This document shows, one piece after another, positions 51,953 through 61,172 of a stretch of DNA of 64,000 nt. The DNA lies in contig JAHXQP010000011.1 of NCBI GenBank assembly GCA_019391515.1, positions 1-64,000 on the forward strand. The letters are read 5' to 3'. The stretch comes from Clostridiaceae bacterium (GTDB lineage: Bacteria; Bacillota; Clostridia; Tissierellales; Sporanaerobacteraceae). The notes under the pieces are model-generated. The model was not told where the DNA came from. It did no database searches and worked only from the letters and a program-made list of their open reading frames with translations. Both the position numbers and the translations under genes were made by a program. Each line of letters opens with the position of its first letter. Position 1 is the first letter of the stretch.

Positions 51953-52657
51953 CTATTTTAAGTTTTCAGAAATCAATTCTATGACTTCATCGGTACTCAT
52001 AACTTGGCAATATATTATGTTCATAATTTCCAGCTCATTATCATGCAGTCTTTTAGTAGCAGCTGCACAACAATCTTCTACAACAATTACTTCAAATCCT
52101 TCATCAGCTAATCCCCTTACTGTAGCAGCTACACATTGGTCAGTGACTACTCCAGTTACTACTACGGTTTCAATTCCCATATTTCTAATAAGACTAGTAT
52201 AGTTTGTTCCAGCTACAACACTATCTGTAGTTTTGTTAACAACGATTTCATCATCTAAAGGTTTTAGCTCATCAATTATCTGTGCACCATGTGAATTTAT
52301 TGGGATCAATATGTCGTTCCATCCTGGTTTTCTTTGAACTAAACATCTATCACTTCCATCTTTTTTAAGGGAAGCTATTCTACCATGAGTTACTTCAATA
52401 TTATTTTGTCTAAAGAATTTTAAAAGTTTTTGGTTGTTAGGAATTGTTACATCATAAAGCCTTTCATAGAATGGAGCCCATCTTTCCCATTCATTATTTT
52501 CTTTGTGCTCAATAGCATCACCGCAATCCTTTTTTACAAATTGATTTTGCATATCCACTATTAATAATGCTGTTTTTTCAGGATTTACTTTTATTGGTTC
52601 AGGTTCACCTGCATTTTCATAATAGAAAGAAATATACTTTTCCATAGTTTTACTCAT
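51953..52657 (-). CDS. Isochorismatase-family cysteine hydrolase
   Basis: The 234-residue enzyme has the family catalytic triad: Asp in LLIVDMQNQF (about residue 35), Lys in VVNKTTDS (about 142) and nucleophile Cys175 in VTDQCVAATVRG. Members hydrolyse amides or ureides such as nicotinamide, N-carbamoyl compounds, biuret or ureidoacrylate. The substrate is not identifiable here. It is the first gene after a sigma-54 promoter and is divergent from an NtrC-type regulator, which suggests use as a nitrogen or carbon source on demand. Confidence 0.88.
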   Translation of the reverse strand: MSKTMEKYISFYYENAGEPEPIKVNPEKTALLIVDMQNQFVKKDCGDAIEHKENNEWERWAPFYERLYDVTIPNNQKLLKFFRQNNIEVTHGRIASLKKDGSDRCLVQRKPGWNDILIPINSHGAQIIDELKPLDDEIVVNKTTDSVVAGTNYTSLIRNMGIETVVVTGVVTDQCVAATVRGLADEGFEVIVVEDCCAAATKRLHDNELEIMNIIYCQVMSTDEVIELISENLK

Positions 52658-52707
52658 ATATATCAGTCTCCTTTTTAAAAAATTAATTTTACTTTAATTT
52701 TATATAG

Positions 52708-52723
52708 TGCAATAGTCATGCCA
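52708..52723 (-). promoter_or_regulatory. Sigma-54 (-24/-12) promoter of the hydrolase-permease operon
   Basis: On the minus strand TGGCATGACTATTGCA has the invariant GG and GC exactly 10 bases apart and matches the sigma-54 consensus TGGCAC-N5-TTGCA at all but one position. It lies about 50 bases before the hydrolase start, next to a sigma-54 activator gene pair. Confidence 0.85.
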
Positions 52724-52774
52724 TATATCTAAAGGCTGAAATTGCAACTTTTTAAAACTAAATGAAAAATAATA

Positions 52775-52800
52775 GTTACATAAAGGTAACAAAATGTTAC
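52775..52800. promoter_or_regulatory. Probable upstream activator site for the NtrC-type regulator
   Basis: GTTAC-N6-GTAAC-N5-GTTAC forms overlapping inverted repeats about 80-100 bp upstream of the sigma-54 start site, the right distance for enhancer binding. A related site occurs downstream of the regulator gene at 56624-56641. Confidence 0.6.
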
Positions 52801-52826
52801 TTTTAACCGACAAAAATATAAAGTTT

Positions 52827-52855
52827 TAGACAATATATAAGCTATTTGCTATACT
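52827..52855 (+). promoter_or_regulatory. Sigma-70 promoter of the two-component genes
   Basis: TAGACA (52827-52832), a 17-bp spacer and TATACT (52850-52855), about 60 bases before the kinase ATG. The activator site lies directly upstream, so autoregulation is possible. Confidence 0.6.
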
Positions 52856-52915
52856 AAAGGTAGAAAGTTATCTAAAAAGTCTGTAATTGAGATGATACTA
52901 TAAGGGGAGAAAACT

Positions 52916-55246
52916 ATGGAAAAAAGCTCTTTTGGTTCAAGGGTCATATTGGTGTTTTTTAGTTTTATAATATTTTTATTATTTTTATTTACACTAATAC
53001 AAATAGTTAGCAATAATAAGACCGTAGAAAGTATCATGGAAGAAAATTTAGACAAGCTAGTAAATGAAAAGAAAGAATTTTTGGATTTAAGAATGAAAGG
53101 AATAGAAAGGACAGTAGAAGATTTAGGTTATATAATCTATGAATATTCAAAAGAAAACTTACAACTATCAGATGAAAGGTACATGGTTCACAATGGCATG
53201 GTTGTAGATTATAAAGATGAGGATAAAACTAGTCTATTTATTCCTAAAGATATTGAAATAAATGAAAAAATAAAAGAACAAATAAATTTTACTAAAAGAA
53301 TAGAAGACAATCTTGAACGAATTATAGAGAGAAATAAAGATATTTCTTGTGTATATCTTCTTTCTGTAGATGGAGTTTTAAGAGTATACCCTTATATGAA
53401 TTTAAATGATTTAGAACCTTGCCATGATTTTAGAGATGATCATTATTTTAAAATAGCAAATGAAAAGTTAGATCCAAATAGAAATGTAGTCTGGACTAAA
53501 CCTTATTATGATTGGGCTGGAAGGGGTTGGATAGTTACTTGTGTTTATCCTGTATATATAGATAACGAGCTTTCATATGTGGTATTTGCTGATGTAACTC
53601 TTAAATGGCTTCAAGAAACTATAGCTGATTTCCAAATAGAAGAGTTTGGATATAGCTTTCTCATAGATTATGATGGTGAAATAATATATCATCCTAATCA
53701 TAAGTTTGAACCTTTGGGAAAAGGTGAGCGTCTTTATGAAAATATATTTGTTTTAAATCAAAACAATCAATATAAAAATATTTTGAAAAACATGGTAAAG
53801 GGAGAGAAAGGCAAGGGAACTTATTATAGCTCAAAGGATAAAAAATACAATTTGGTTTCCTATGAGTCCATAGAAAGACTTAAGTGGAGTATAGGGTTTG
53901 ATGTAAATAAGGATGAATATGCACTTAATTCAAAGAAATATATTAGCCAATATTTTATATTTCCTATAATTATGGCCTCTATTATATTGGCATTAGGTTG
54001 TTATTTATTGAAGAAAATATCTGAACCTATCCAAGCTCTTTCTACTAGTGCAGAAAAAATGGCTTCAGGAGAGTTTCTAGAGTTGAAGGATATTAAAGGA
54101 GGAAAGGAAATTGAAATTTTAGCAAACTCCTTAAATACTATGAGCTGGACCTTAAAAGAATATATGAATGATTTAATAAGGACTAACATGAAATTGGAGG
54201 CATTATTTAATAGTATAAAAGGACTTCTCTACACTGTAAATGAGGATTACGAGATAGTTTCTATTAATAGTTATGGAAGGGAAATAACTAAAACTTTAAA
54301 AAAGGATCCTATAGGGTGTAAATGTTATGAATTTTTTAAGAATAGTGAAAAGCCTTGCCAGGATTGTCCTATAAAAGAAACAATGAATACCTATAAAGAA
54401 TCTTTTAGAGAAATGAAATTTAAACAAGATATTCTCCATGTTTGGACCTTTCCAATATTTGATGATGAAGGTAAATTAGATGAAATAGTAGTTTACAGTA
54501 TGAAGGCTACAGAAAAAGCAATTCTTGAAAGGGAATTTTACCAAAGAGAAAAACTAGCAAGTATAGGACAAATGGCTGCAGGGGTTACCCATGAGTTAAA
54601 AAATCCTTTGTCTGTAATAAAGGGATGCAATTATTTATTAAAAAGTGTCATAGAAGTTGAAGATATAGAAGAAGAAAACAGAAAAGAAATAAAGGAAATA
54701 ATCGATGAAATAAATAATAGTATAGATAGATCAGAAAATATAATATATAATTTATTAGATTTTTCTAGAAAATCTAATAAAGAAAAAGAAGAAATAAATT
54801 TGGAAGGCCTTATAAATCAACTATTTATTTTAAATAAGAAATATATAATTGAACAGGATATAGAAATATATTTAAACTTTCATTCTAGACCTTTAAATAT
54901 ACAGGCTAACCTAGATTCTATGAAACATGTTTTCTTAAATATTATTGAAAATGCAATTCAAGCTATGCCTGATGGAGGTAAGCTAAAGGTAGAAGGACAA
55001 GAGTTTAAGAATAAGGTCCAAATAATCATAGAAGACTCTGGATATGGAATAAAAGAGGAAGTACTAAAAGAGATATTCAAACCTTTTTTCACAACTAAAC
55101 CTAGAGGAATAGGTACAGGAATAGGTCTTTGGATTGTAAAAAATGAGTTAAAAGAAAACAATGGAGATATAGAGGTTTCAAGTACTATTGATAAAGGCAC
55201 AAAGGTTATAGTATACTTTTCAAAAGATTATAAAGGGAACAATTAG
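52916..55246 (+). CDS. NtrB-type sensor histidine kinase with dCache and PAS domains
   Basis: The 776-residue membrane kinase has helix 1 (about 10-32), a dCache-type extracellular sensor (about 35-340), helix 2 (about 345-365), HAMP, a PAS domain with clustered cysteines (CKCYEFF, PCQDCPI; about 465-490), a HisKA box with His559 (GVTHELKNPLS) and a HATPase domain (NIIENAIQAMPDGG, DSGYGI, GTGIGLWI). It should sense an extracellular compound, and the cysteine cluster may add redox or metal sensing. Its partner is the response regulator starting 12 bases downstream. Confidence 0.92.
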   Translation: MEKSSFGSRVILVFFSFIIFLLFLFTLIQIVSNNKTVESIMEENLDKLVNEKKEFLDLRMKGIERTVEDLGYIIYEYSKENLQLSDERYMVHNGMVVDYKDEDKTSLFIPKDIEINEKIKEQINFTKRIEDNLERIIERNKDISCVYLLSVDGVLRVYPYMNLNDLEPCHDFRDDHYFKIANEKLDPNRNVVWTKPYYDWAGRGWIVTCVYPVYIDNELSYVVFADVTLKWLQETIADFQIEEFGYSFLIDYDGEIIYHPNHKFEPLGKGERLYENIFVLNQNNQYKNILKNMVKGEKGKGTYYSSKDKKYNLVSYESIERLKWSIGFDVNKDEYALNSKKYISQYFIFPIIMASIILALGCYLLKKISEPIQALSTSAEKMASGEFLELKDIKGGKEIEILANSLNTMSWTLKEYMNDLIRTNMKLEALFNSIKGLLYTVNEDYEIVSINSYGREITKTLKKDPIGCKCYEFFKNSEKPCQDCPIKETMNTYKESFREMKFKQDILHVWTFPIFDDEGKLDEIVVYSMKATEKAILEREFYQREKLASIGQMAAGVTHELKNPLSVIKGCNYLLKSVIEVEDIEEENRKEIKEIIDEINNSIDRSENIIYNLLDFSRKSNKEKEEINLEGLINQLFILNKKYIIEQDIEIYLNFHSRPLNIQANLDSMKHVFLNIIENAIQAMPDGGKLKVEGQEFKNKVQIIIEDSGYGIKEEVLKEIFKPFFTTKPRGIGTGIGLWIVKNELKENNGDIEVSSTIDKGTKVIVYFSKDYKGNN

Positions 55247-55258
55247 GGGGTGGAAAAT

Positions 55259-56602
55259 ATGACAAAAATCCTTCTTGTAGATGATGAAATAAGTTTTCTA
55301 AATATATATAAGAAGATACTGAAAAAGAATGGATATGAAGTTGTTACTGCCAATAATGGATTAGAGGCATTGGATATTTTCAAAAAACAATCATTTAATT
55401 TGATCATATCAGATATGGTGATGCCTAAAATGGATGGACTACAACTTTTAAAAGAAGTAAATAAACAAGGTACTGTACCAATGATTATTCTTACTGGAAA
55501 AGGTAGTATAGAATTAGCGGTAAAAGCAATAAAAGAAGGGGCTTATACTTTTCTATCTAAACCTGTAAATATAGATGAATTTTTAATAGAAATAGAAAAA
55601 TGCTTGAACCATCAAAACCTTAGAGATGAAAATCAATATTTAAAGGAACAAATATTGGAAGGACAAAATGAGTTTCTTGGTGAAACCGAAAGTATAAAAG
55701 ATATAAAAGAGAGAATAAACATAGTAGCAAAAACAGATTCAACAGTGCTTATTAGGGGAGAAAGTGGGACAGGTAAGGAGCTCGTTGCAGAACTTATTCA
55801 TAAAAATAGTTTGAGAAAAGGAAAACCTTTTATTAAAGTGAATTGTGCTGCTTTAAGTGAAAATGTACTGGAAAGCGAATTATTTGGTCATGAAAAAGGT
55901 GCTTTTACTGGTGCCTTATATGAAAGGAAAGGCAGATTCGAGTTAGCCAATAAAGGTACTATATTTTTAGATGAAATAGGAGATATATCCTTAGATATGC
56001 AGACAAAGTTACTTAGGGTTATTCAAGAGAAGGAATTTGAAAGGGTAGGTAGTAGCAAGACTATAAAAACAGACTTTCGATTAATAGCAGCTACAAATAG
56101 AAATTTAGAAAAAGAAATTGAAAAAGGTAATTTTAGGGAAGATCTTTATTATAGAATTAATGTGATCCCTATATGTGTTCCACCACTAAGAGAAAGAAAA
56201 GGAGATATAACACTACTTTTCAATTATTTCATAGGAAAGTTTTCTAAAGAAATGAGGAAAGATATATCTAATATATCTCAAAAAGCTAAGGAACTTCTAA
56301 TTTCCTATAATTGGCCTGGAAATGTAAGAGAGCTAAGAAATATTTGTGAAAGGTTAGTGGTTTTTACCCAAGGTGATACTATAGATGAAAGCTATTTACC
56401 TATGGAATTTTTCCATAAAGATAAATTTTTAAACAATAAAAAAACATTGGATTTTAAAAAAGCTAGAGATAACTTTGAAAAAGATTTTATTCAAAAGGCA
56501 TTAATAAGAAATAAGGGAAATGTATCTAAAACAGCAGAAGAAATAGGAATAGCAAGGAAAAATTTATATGAAAAAATAAATAAATATGATGTAAAAAAAT
56601 AG
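55259..56602 (+). CDS. NtrC-family sigma-54-dependent response regulator
   Basis: The 447-residue activator has a receiver domain with phospho-acceptor Asp52 (LIISDMVMPKMDG), an AAA+ domain with Walker A GESGTGKE, the sigma-54 contact loop GAFTGA and Walker B (GTIFLDEIGD), and a C-terminal Fis-type helix-turn-helix (GNVSKTAEEIGIARKNLYEKI). I chose ATG 55259, eight bases after AGGGGG; an in-frame GTG nine bases earlier overlaps the SD. It most likely activates the divergent sigma-54 promoter at 52723. Confidence 0.94.
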   Translation: MTKILLVDDEISFLNIYKKILKKNGYEVVTANNGLEALDIFKKQSFNLIISDMVMPKMDGLQLLKEVNKQGTVPMIILTGKGSIELAVKAIKEGAYTFLSKPVNIDEFLIEIEKCLNHQNLRDENQYLKEQILEGQNEFLGETESIKDIKERINIVAKTDSTVLIRGESGTGKELVAELIHKNSLRKGKPFIKVNCAALSENVLESELFGHEKGAFTGALYERKGRFELANKGTIFLDEIGDISLDMQTKLLRVIQEKEFERVGSSKTIKTDFRLIAATNRNLEKEIEKGNFREDLYYRINVIPICVPPLRERKGDITLLFNYFIGKFSKEMRKDISNISQKAKELLISYNWPGNVRELRNICERLVVFTQGDTIDESYLPMEFFHKDKFLNNKKTLDFKKARDNFEKDFIQKALIRNKGNVSKTAEEIGIARKNLYEKINKYDVKK

Positions 56603-56623
56603 TGTAATTTAAAGATAAGGGAA

Positions 56624-56641
56624 TGTAACATAAAGTTAACA
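56624..56641 (+). promoter_or_regulatory. Second copy of the possible activator site
   Basis: TGTAACATAAAGTTAACA lies 22 bases after the regulator gene. It shares 13 of 15 bases (TAACATAAAGTTAAC) with the site near 52776. No sigma-54 promoter is visible beside it. Confidence 0.4.
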
Positions 56642-56652
56642 CTTCTTTTAGA

Positions 56653-56694
56653 AAAGGTATAGATTAGTTTTTAAAATGGCTAATTTATACCTTA
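56653..56694 (+). terminator. Terminator of the two-component operon
   Basis: AAAGGTATAGATTAG / CTAATTTATACCTT with one mismatch and a 12-base loop. Confidence 0.75.
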
Positions 56695-56777
56695 TTTAAT
56701 TTATTAATATCCTTAAAAAACAATGATTAATAAGGTGAAATAGTATATAATATTTGGTACATGAGAGGAGAATATAT

Positions 56778-57104
56778 ATGTCTGAAAAAACTATACCTTT
56801 TAAAATAAAAACTGTAGAGCAGGCCTATAGTTCTATAGCAGAGGGAATTGTTTTAAAAGAGTTAGATGACTTTATAGAAATCTCTATAACAAAGGAGTTT
56901 CCAACTCCAGGCTATGATATGAAAATAAAAGAAATAATAGAAGAAGATAAAGGAAAATTTGAGATAATTGTTTCTATTATACCGCCTATAAAAGATAGTA
57001 TTCTCTTGCAAGTAATAACATATAAAACTATACTTATTGAAGTAGATAGATACCATTTAGGAAATGAGCCTTGTACATTTGATTATAAAATAGACAATTT
57101 TTAG
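56778..57104 (+). CDS. PrcB C-terminal-domain-like protein
   Basis: The 108-residue protein has the pattern of the PrcB C-terminal domain (TPGYDMKIKEI, then VSIIPPIKDSILLQVITYKT and a final valine/aspartate strand). It has no signal peptide. I chose ATG 56778, six bases after GAGAGGAG. The gene lies directly before the CheY-CheC-cyclase genes, with a 53-base gap, and could be co-transcribed. Its function is unknown. Confidence 0.6.
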   Translation: MSEKTIPFKIKTVEQAYSSIAEGIVLKELDDFIEISITKEFPTPGYDMKIKEIIEEDKGKFEIIVSIIPPIKDSILLQVITYKTILIEVDRYHLGNEPCTFDYKIDNF

Positions 57105-57157
57105 AGATTAGACCTAGAAAAGAACAATGTTAAAGATAGACTTGAGGAGGAAGAAAA

Positions 57158-57517
57158 TTGAAAATACTTATAGTAGATGATTCAAGATTTACTCAAAAAA
57201 TCGAAGGCAATCTTTTGAAAAAAAACATGCCAAAATCAGAAATATATTATGCCAATAATGGGGAAGAAGGCTTAGAAAAATATAAAGAGTTAGGACCAGA
57301 TTTTGCTATTATCGACTTATTGATGCCTGGCATGTCAGGTCTAGAGCTTATAGAAAAAATAAAAGGATATGACGAAGAGGCAAAGCTTGTAGTAGTATCG
57401 GCAGATGTACAGGAAAAAGTAAGAGAAGAAGTTGAGGATTTAGGAACAAATGGATTTATAAACAAACCTTTAAATGAAGAGAAGGTGGCAGAAATTTTAA
57501 AATGCATAGGGGTGTAG
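57158..57517 (+). CDS. CheY-like single-domain response regulator
   Basis: The 119-residue receiver has the acidic pair (IVDDSRF), phospho-acceptor Asp53 (AIIDLLMPG), the switch Ser (VVVSADV) and conserved Lys (FINKPL). There is no output domain. It starts at TTG 57158 after GAGGAGGA and is followed after four bases by cheC, so it is probably the chemotaxis or motility output regulator handled by that phosphatase. Confidence 0.9.
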   Translation: MKILIVDDSRFTQKIEGNLLKKNMPKSEIYYANNGEEGLEKYKELGPDFAIIDLLMPGMSGLELIEKIKGYDEEAKLVVVSADVQEKVREEVEDLGTNGFINKPLNEEKVAEILKCIGV

Positions 57518-57521
57518 GACA

Positions 57522-58148
57522 ATGTACTATAAAGGAGATATGAAAGAAGATATACTAAAAGAGCTTATAAATATCTATGTTGGACAAGCAGCTAGTTTAC
57601 TATCAGAAATAGTAAACAATAAAATAGAATTAAGGGTTCCAGTAATAAAAATATTGGACAATGAATATGGATTAGAAAGTGGAGAATATCCCCACCTTTT
57701 AAAAGGTGCCCTAATGGTATCCAGTATGAGATTTGAAAATGAGCTAAAAGGAAGGGCAGAACTTATATTTCCAGCTAATCATATAAAGGAATTAACTTCT
57801 ATTTGTATGGGAGAAGAAATAGAAGAAGTTCATGAGTTAGCAGAATTTACAGATGCAGATTTAGATATAATAAAAGAGATAGGAAATATAGTTTTAAACG
57901 CAGTAATAGGAGGTTTGGGTAACTTTCTTCAAATGAAAATTGACTATTCCATGCCTGAAGTTAGAATATTTGACAATATCGAAGTAGAAAAACTTTGGGA
58001 TAGTAGAAAAAGAATGAACATGCTTATCTTATTTGTTACCTTCAAAATTGGGGGAGCAGAGATAGATGGTGCACTAATAATAAACTTTACTCTAGATTCA
58101 ATGAAAGAATTGATGAGCAAAGTAGAGGAGATAGAAAGTAATTTGTAG
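57522..58148 (+). CDS. cheC: CheC-family phosphatase
   Basis: The 208-residue protein has two CheC/FliY-type active-site helices, each with the Glu-x-x-Asn signature (KELINIYVG at the N-terminus; KEIGNIVLNAVIGG near residue 125), consistent with dephosphorylation of CheY. CheD is not adjacent. Of two possible starts, ATG 57522 follows the cheY stop and has AGGGG upstream; ATG 57540 has AAAGGAG very close to it. The next gene starts eight bases after the stop. Confidence 0.85.
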   Translation: MYYKGDMKEDILKELINIYVGQAASLLSEIVNNKIELRVPVIKILDNEYGLESGEYPHLLKGALMVSSMRFENELKGRAELIFPANHIKELTSICMGEEIEEVHELAEFTDADLDIIKEIGNIVLNAVIGGLGNFLQMKIDYSMPEVRIFDNIEVEKLWDSRKRMNMLILFVTFKIGGAEIDGALIINFTLDSMKELMSKVEEIESNL

Positions 58149-58156
58149 GTGATAAA

Positions 58157-59464
58157 GTGGAAATTTATACAAGTATGTTAGATAATATAAATGAAGGGAT
58201 TATACTAATAGATGAAAGTTTGTCTATTAGGTTTTGGAATAAATATATGGCAAATACTACAGATTTGTCTAGAAAAGATGTTGAAGGAAAGTATATCTAT
58301 GAAATTCTTCCTAGGTTCAAAGAAACAATATTTTTAAAAACTTTCCGTACAATGATTAGAGAAAATCAAAAACATTTTTTTTCTGCAGCCCTTCATAAAA
58401 ACTTTGTCTATGATAAAAATTATGGAGACCATAATTTAAGACAGAATTTAAAAGTAAGCACCATATCTATAGATAAAAAAAATTATATTTTAATGGAAAT
58501 AATTGATGTAACAGGGGAGTATATTAGAGTAGAAGGATATAAAGATTATATTAAGAAATTTAGGGATATTGAAAGAAGCTTAAATAAAAGTGAACTTAAA
58601 TACAAAATTTTATTTGAAAATATGATTAAAGGATTTTTATATACAAAGATTGTGAAAGATGATAATGGGGACATTAAAGATTTACTTATACTAGATGTAA
58701 ATAAAGCTTTTTTAAATTTTTTCAAAATAGAAAAAGAGGATGTCTTGCATAAGGAATTGTTTACTAAACTTAAACATTTAGTTTGTAAAAGGAGCTTTAT
58801 AGATGAAATTAAAAAACATGCATTGGAAGGAGATACACTAAAGATTGATGAAATGCATATTCCAAAACTAGATAAAACAATTGAAATACTAGGTTATAAA
58901 ATGGGGAAAGATAGCTATGCTCTCATTTTTGATGATATAACTGAGAAAAAGAATAATGAAAAAGCTATAATAAACCTAGCCTATTATGACCAATTAACCA
59001 ATCTTTACAATAGGAAAATATTTATGGAAAGAGTAGAGAAGGAAATTTTAGGCGCTAGAAGCAATAAATCTAAATGTGCTTTAATTATGCTAGATTTAGA
59101 TAAATTTAAGGATATAAATGATACATATGGTCATTATTATGGTGATGAAGTGCTTAAGATATCTTCAAAAAGGATTAAAAATATTATTAGAAAAGGAGAT
59201 TTTGCAGGAAGATATGGAGGTGATGAGCTTTTAATTTTCATTTCCAACATCAAAAAAGAATCTAATATAGAAATAATTGCAAGGAGAATAATAAGGTCTT
59301 TAAAAATTCCAATAGATGTTGAGGGAGTTGTTATTTGTCCTTCTGCAAGTCTTGGAATAAGTATTTATCCAAATGATGGTTCAAATGTTGATGACCTTTT
59401 AAGAGTTGCCGACAAGAATTTATATAAAGCCAAAGTAAAAAGAGGGGGCTACTGTTTTAGGTAG
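58157..59464 (+). CDS. PAS-domain diguanylate cyclase (GGDEL)
   Basis: The 435-residue protein has two PAS-like domains (about 1-120 and 145-270) and a C-terminal GGDEF domain (about 270-435). The active-site motif reads GGDEL, and the inhibitory site RxxD (RKGD) lies five residues before it. Thus product inhibition by c-di-GMP is likely conserved and activity probable. No membrane helix is present. It starts with GTG 58157. The operon CheY-CheC-cyclase links chemotaxis and c-di-GMP signalling. Confidence 0.88.
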   Translation: MEIYTSMLDNINEGIILIDESLSIRFWNKYMANTTDLSRKDVEGKYIYEILPRFKETIFLKTFRTMIRENQKHFFSAALHKNFVYDKNYGDHNLRQNLKVSTISIDKKNYILMEIIDVTGEYIRVEGYKDYIKKFRDIERSLNKSELKYKILFENMIKGFLYTKIVKDDNGDIKDLLILDVNKAFLNFFKIEKEDVLHKELFTKLKHLVCKRSFIDEIKKHALEGDTLKIDEMHIPKLDKTIEILGYKMGKDSYALIFDDITEKKNNEKAIINLAYYDQLTNLYNRKIFMERVEKEILGARSNKSKCALIMLDLDKFKDINDTYGHYYGDEVLKISSKRIKNIIRKGDFAGRYGGDELLIFISNIKKESNIEIIARRIIRSLKIPIDVEGVVICPSASLGISIYPNDGSNVDDLLRVADKNLYKAKVKRGGYCFR

Positions 59465-59497
59465 TCTTTTTCGTAATAAAAAATATTTATAATCATA

Positions 59498-59526
59498 TTG
59501 AAAATATTTTTAAAATTAACTATAAT
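59498..59526 (+). promoter_or_regulatory. Promoter of murJ
   Basis: TTGAAA (59498-59503), a 17-bp spacer and a perfect TATAAT (59521-59526), 35 bases before the TTG start. Confidence 0.8.
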
Positions 59527-59560
59527 GTATTAGTTTAAATATATTTGGGAGGTCTTAAAC

Positions 59561-61108
59561 TTGAGCAGCAAAAATACAGCAGCCCAATCAGCAGCTATGA
59601 TTGCAGCAGTTACATTATTTAGTAAGTTTTTAGGGTTTTTAAGAGAAGTGCTTATTGCTTCAAAGTTTGGTTCTGGTTATGAAACAGATACCTATTTTGT
59701 TGCCATGACGGCAACAGTTTTGATAATGACTACTATTGGAGCAGCACTTAAGACTACTCTTATTCCAATTTTTTCTGAAATAAACGAGGTAAAAGGTAAA
59801 GAAAGAAAATTAAAATATATGAACAATGTACTAAATGTTATATTTTTAATAACAGTTGGACTAGTTATTATAGGTTATTTTGCTTCTCCTCTTGTAGTGA
59901 AAGTTTTAGCTAAAGGATTTACAGGAGAACAATATGACTTGGCTATAAAACTTAACAGAATTGGTCTTCCTATAATCATATTTATGGGACTTACTTATGT
60001 CTTCTCAGGTTTTCTTGAAAGCAGTGAAATATTTGGACCACCAGCTATAGCAGGTATTCCATTTAACTTAGTATATATAGGATATCTTTTAACAGTCTCA
60101 AAAAAATTTGGAATTATAGGGCTTATGGTAACAAGTGTCATAGCAGCAGTAGCCCAATGGTTAATTCAAATACCAGCTGCCAAAAGATTAGGTTTCAGAC
60201 ATTCTTTTGAAGTAGATTTAAAAGACAGATATGTTGAAAAAGCTTTAGTTCTAGTAGCTCCAGTGTTATTAGGCTCTGCTGTTCAGCAAATAAATGTAAT
60301 AATAGATAGAACTTTAGCTTCTAGTTTGAAAGAAGGAAGTATTTCAGCATTAAATTATGCATCAAGGGTGAACGACATTATTATATCTGTATTTGTAATG
60401 GCAATAACGACAGTTATATTCCCTATGCTTTCTAAAGCTTTTACGAGGGATGATCTAAATGAGGCTAGAAGCATAATGGAAGAAGGCATAAATATTATTT
60501 TGATAATAACTGTACCTGCTACTATGGGAATAATGATACTTGCAGGACCAGCTATAAAAGTATTTTTTGAAAGGGGAGCTTTTAATAGAGAGGCAACCCT
60601 TATGACATCAAGTGCATTAGTATTTTACTCCATAGGTCTTATTGCAAGTTCTTTAAGACTTATGTTAAACAAGGTATTTTATTCAATTCAAGATACTTCT
60701 ACTCCAATGATCAACGGTGTAATAGCGGTAGTAATAAATGTAGTATTCAACTATATATTAGTAAGATACATGGCTCATTCAGGACTAGCATTGGCTACAA
60801 GTATTTCCTCTATAATGACTACTATACTCTTGTTTATAGCTTTAAGAAGGAAGATAGGAAGAATAGGTATGAAATCTTATTTTATCTGCTTTATAAAAAC
60901 CTCAATAGCTTCAATAATAATGGGATTATCAGTATATATGTTATACTATGGTTTTGGAGGATTGTTACCAAATAAAACCATTGTAGAACTTTTATTACTT
61001 GTACTAGCAGTAGTTATAGGTGTATTAGTTTATTTTGTTCTATGCTGTTTGTTGCAGGTAAAAGAAATTAGAGTACTTTTGAAAAGGGTAAAAAAGACTA
61101 GACGATAG
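59561..61108 (+). CDS. murJ: Lipid II flippase MurJ
   Basis: This 515-residue membrane protein has about 14 helices and the MviN/MurJ signature: KFLGFLREVLIASKFGSGYETDTYFVA at the N-terminus, the cytoplasmic loop LNYASRVNDIIISVF and FERGAFN in the middle. It flips the peptidoglycan precursor lipid II across the membrane. It starts at TTG 59561 after GGGAGG. Some Bacillota have several MurJ paralogues, so the exact substrate may be another polyprenyl-linked sugar. Confidence 0.9.
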   Translation: MSSKNTAAQSAAMIAAVTLFSKFLGFLREVLIASKFGSGYETDTYFVAMTATVLIMTTIGAALKTTLIPIFSEINEVKGKERKLKYMNNVLNVIFLITVGLVIIGYFASPLVVKVLAKGFTGEQYDLAIKLNRIGLPIIIFMGLTYVFSGFLESSEIFGPPAIAGIPFNLVYIGYLLTVSKKFGIIGLMVTSVIAAVAQWLIQIPAAKRLGFRHSFEVDLKDRYVEKALVLVAPVLLGSAVQQINVIIDRTLASSLKEGSISALNYASRVNDIIISVFVMAITTVIFPMLSKAFTRDDLNEARSIMEEGINIILIITVPATMGIMILAGPAIKVFFERGAFNREATLMTSSALVFYSIGLIASSLRLMLNKVFYSIQDTSTPMINGVIAVVINVVFNYILVRYMAHSGLALATSISSIMTTILLFIALRRKIGRIGMKSYFICFIKTSIASIIMGLSVYMLYYGFGGLLPNKTIVELLLLVLAVVIGVLVYFVLCCLLQVKEIRVLLKRVKKTRR

Positions 61109-61172
61109 GTATGGCCTATTAAATTTAAAAAAGTGATTATACTAACATGTAAGGAGTGGCCAATTATAGAAA

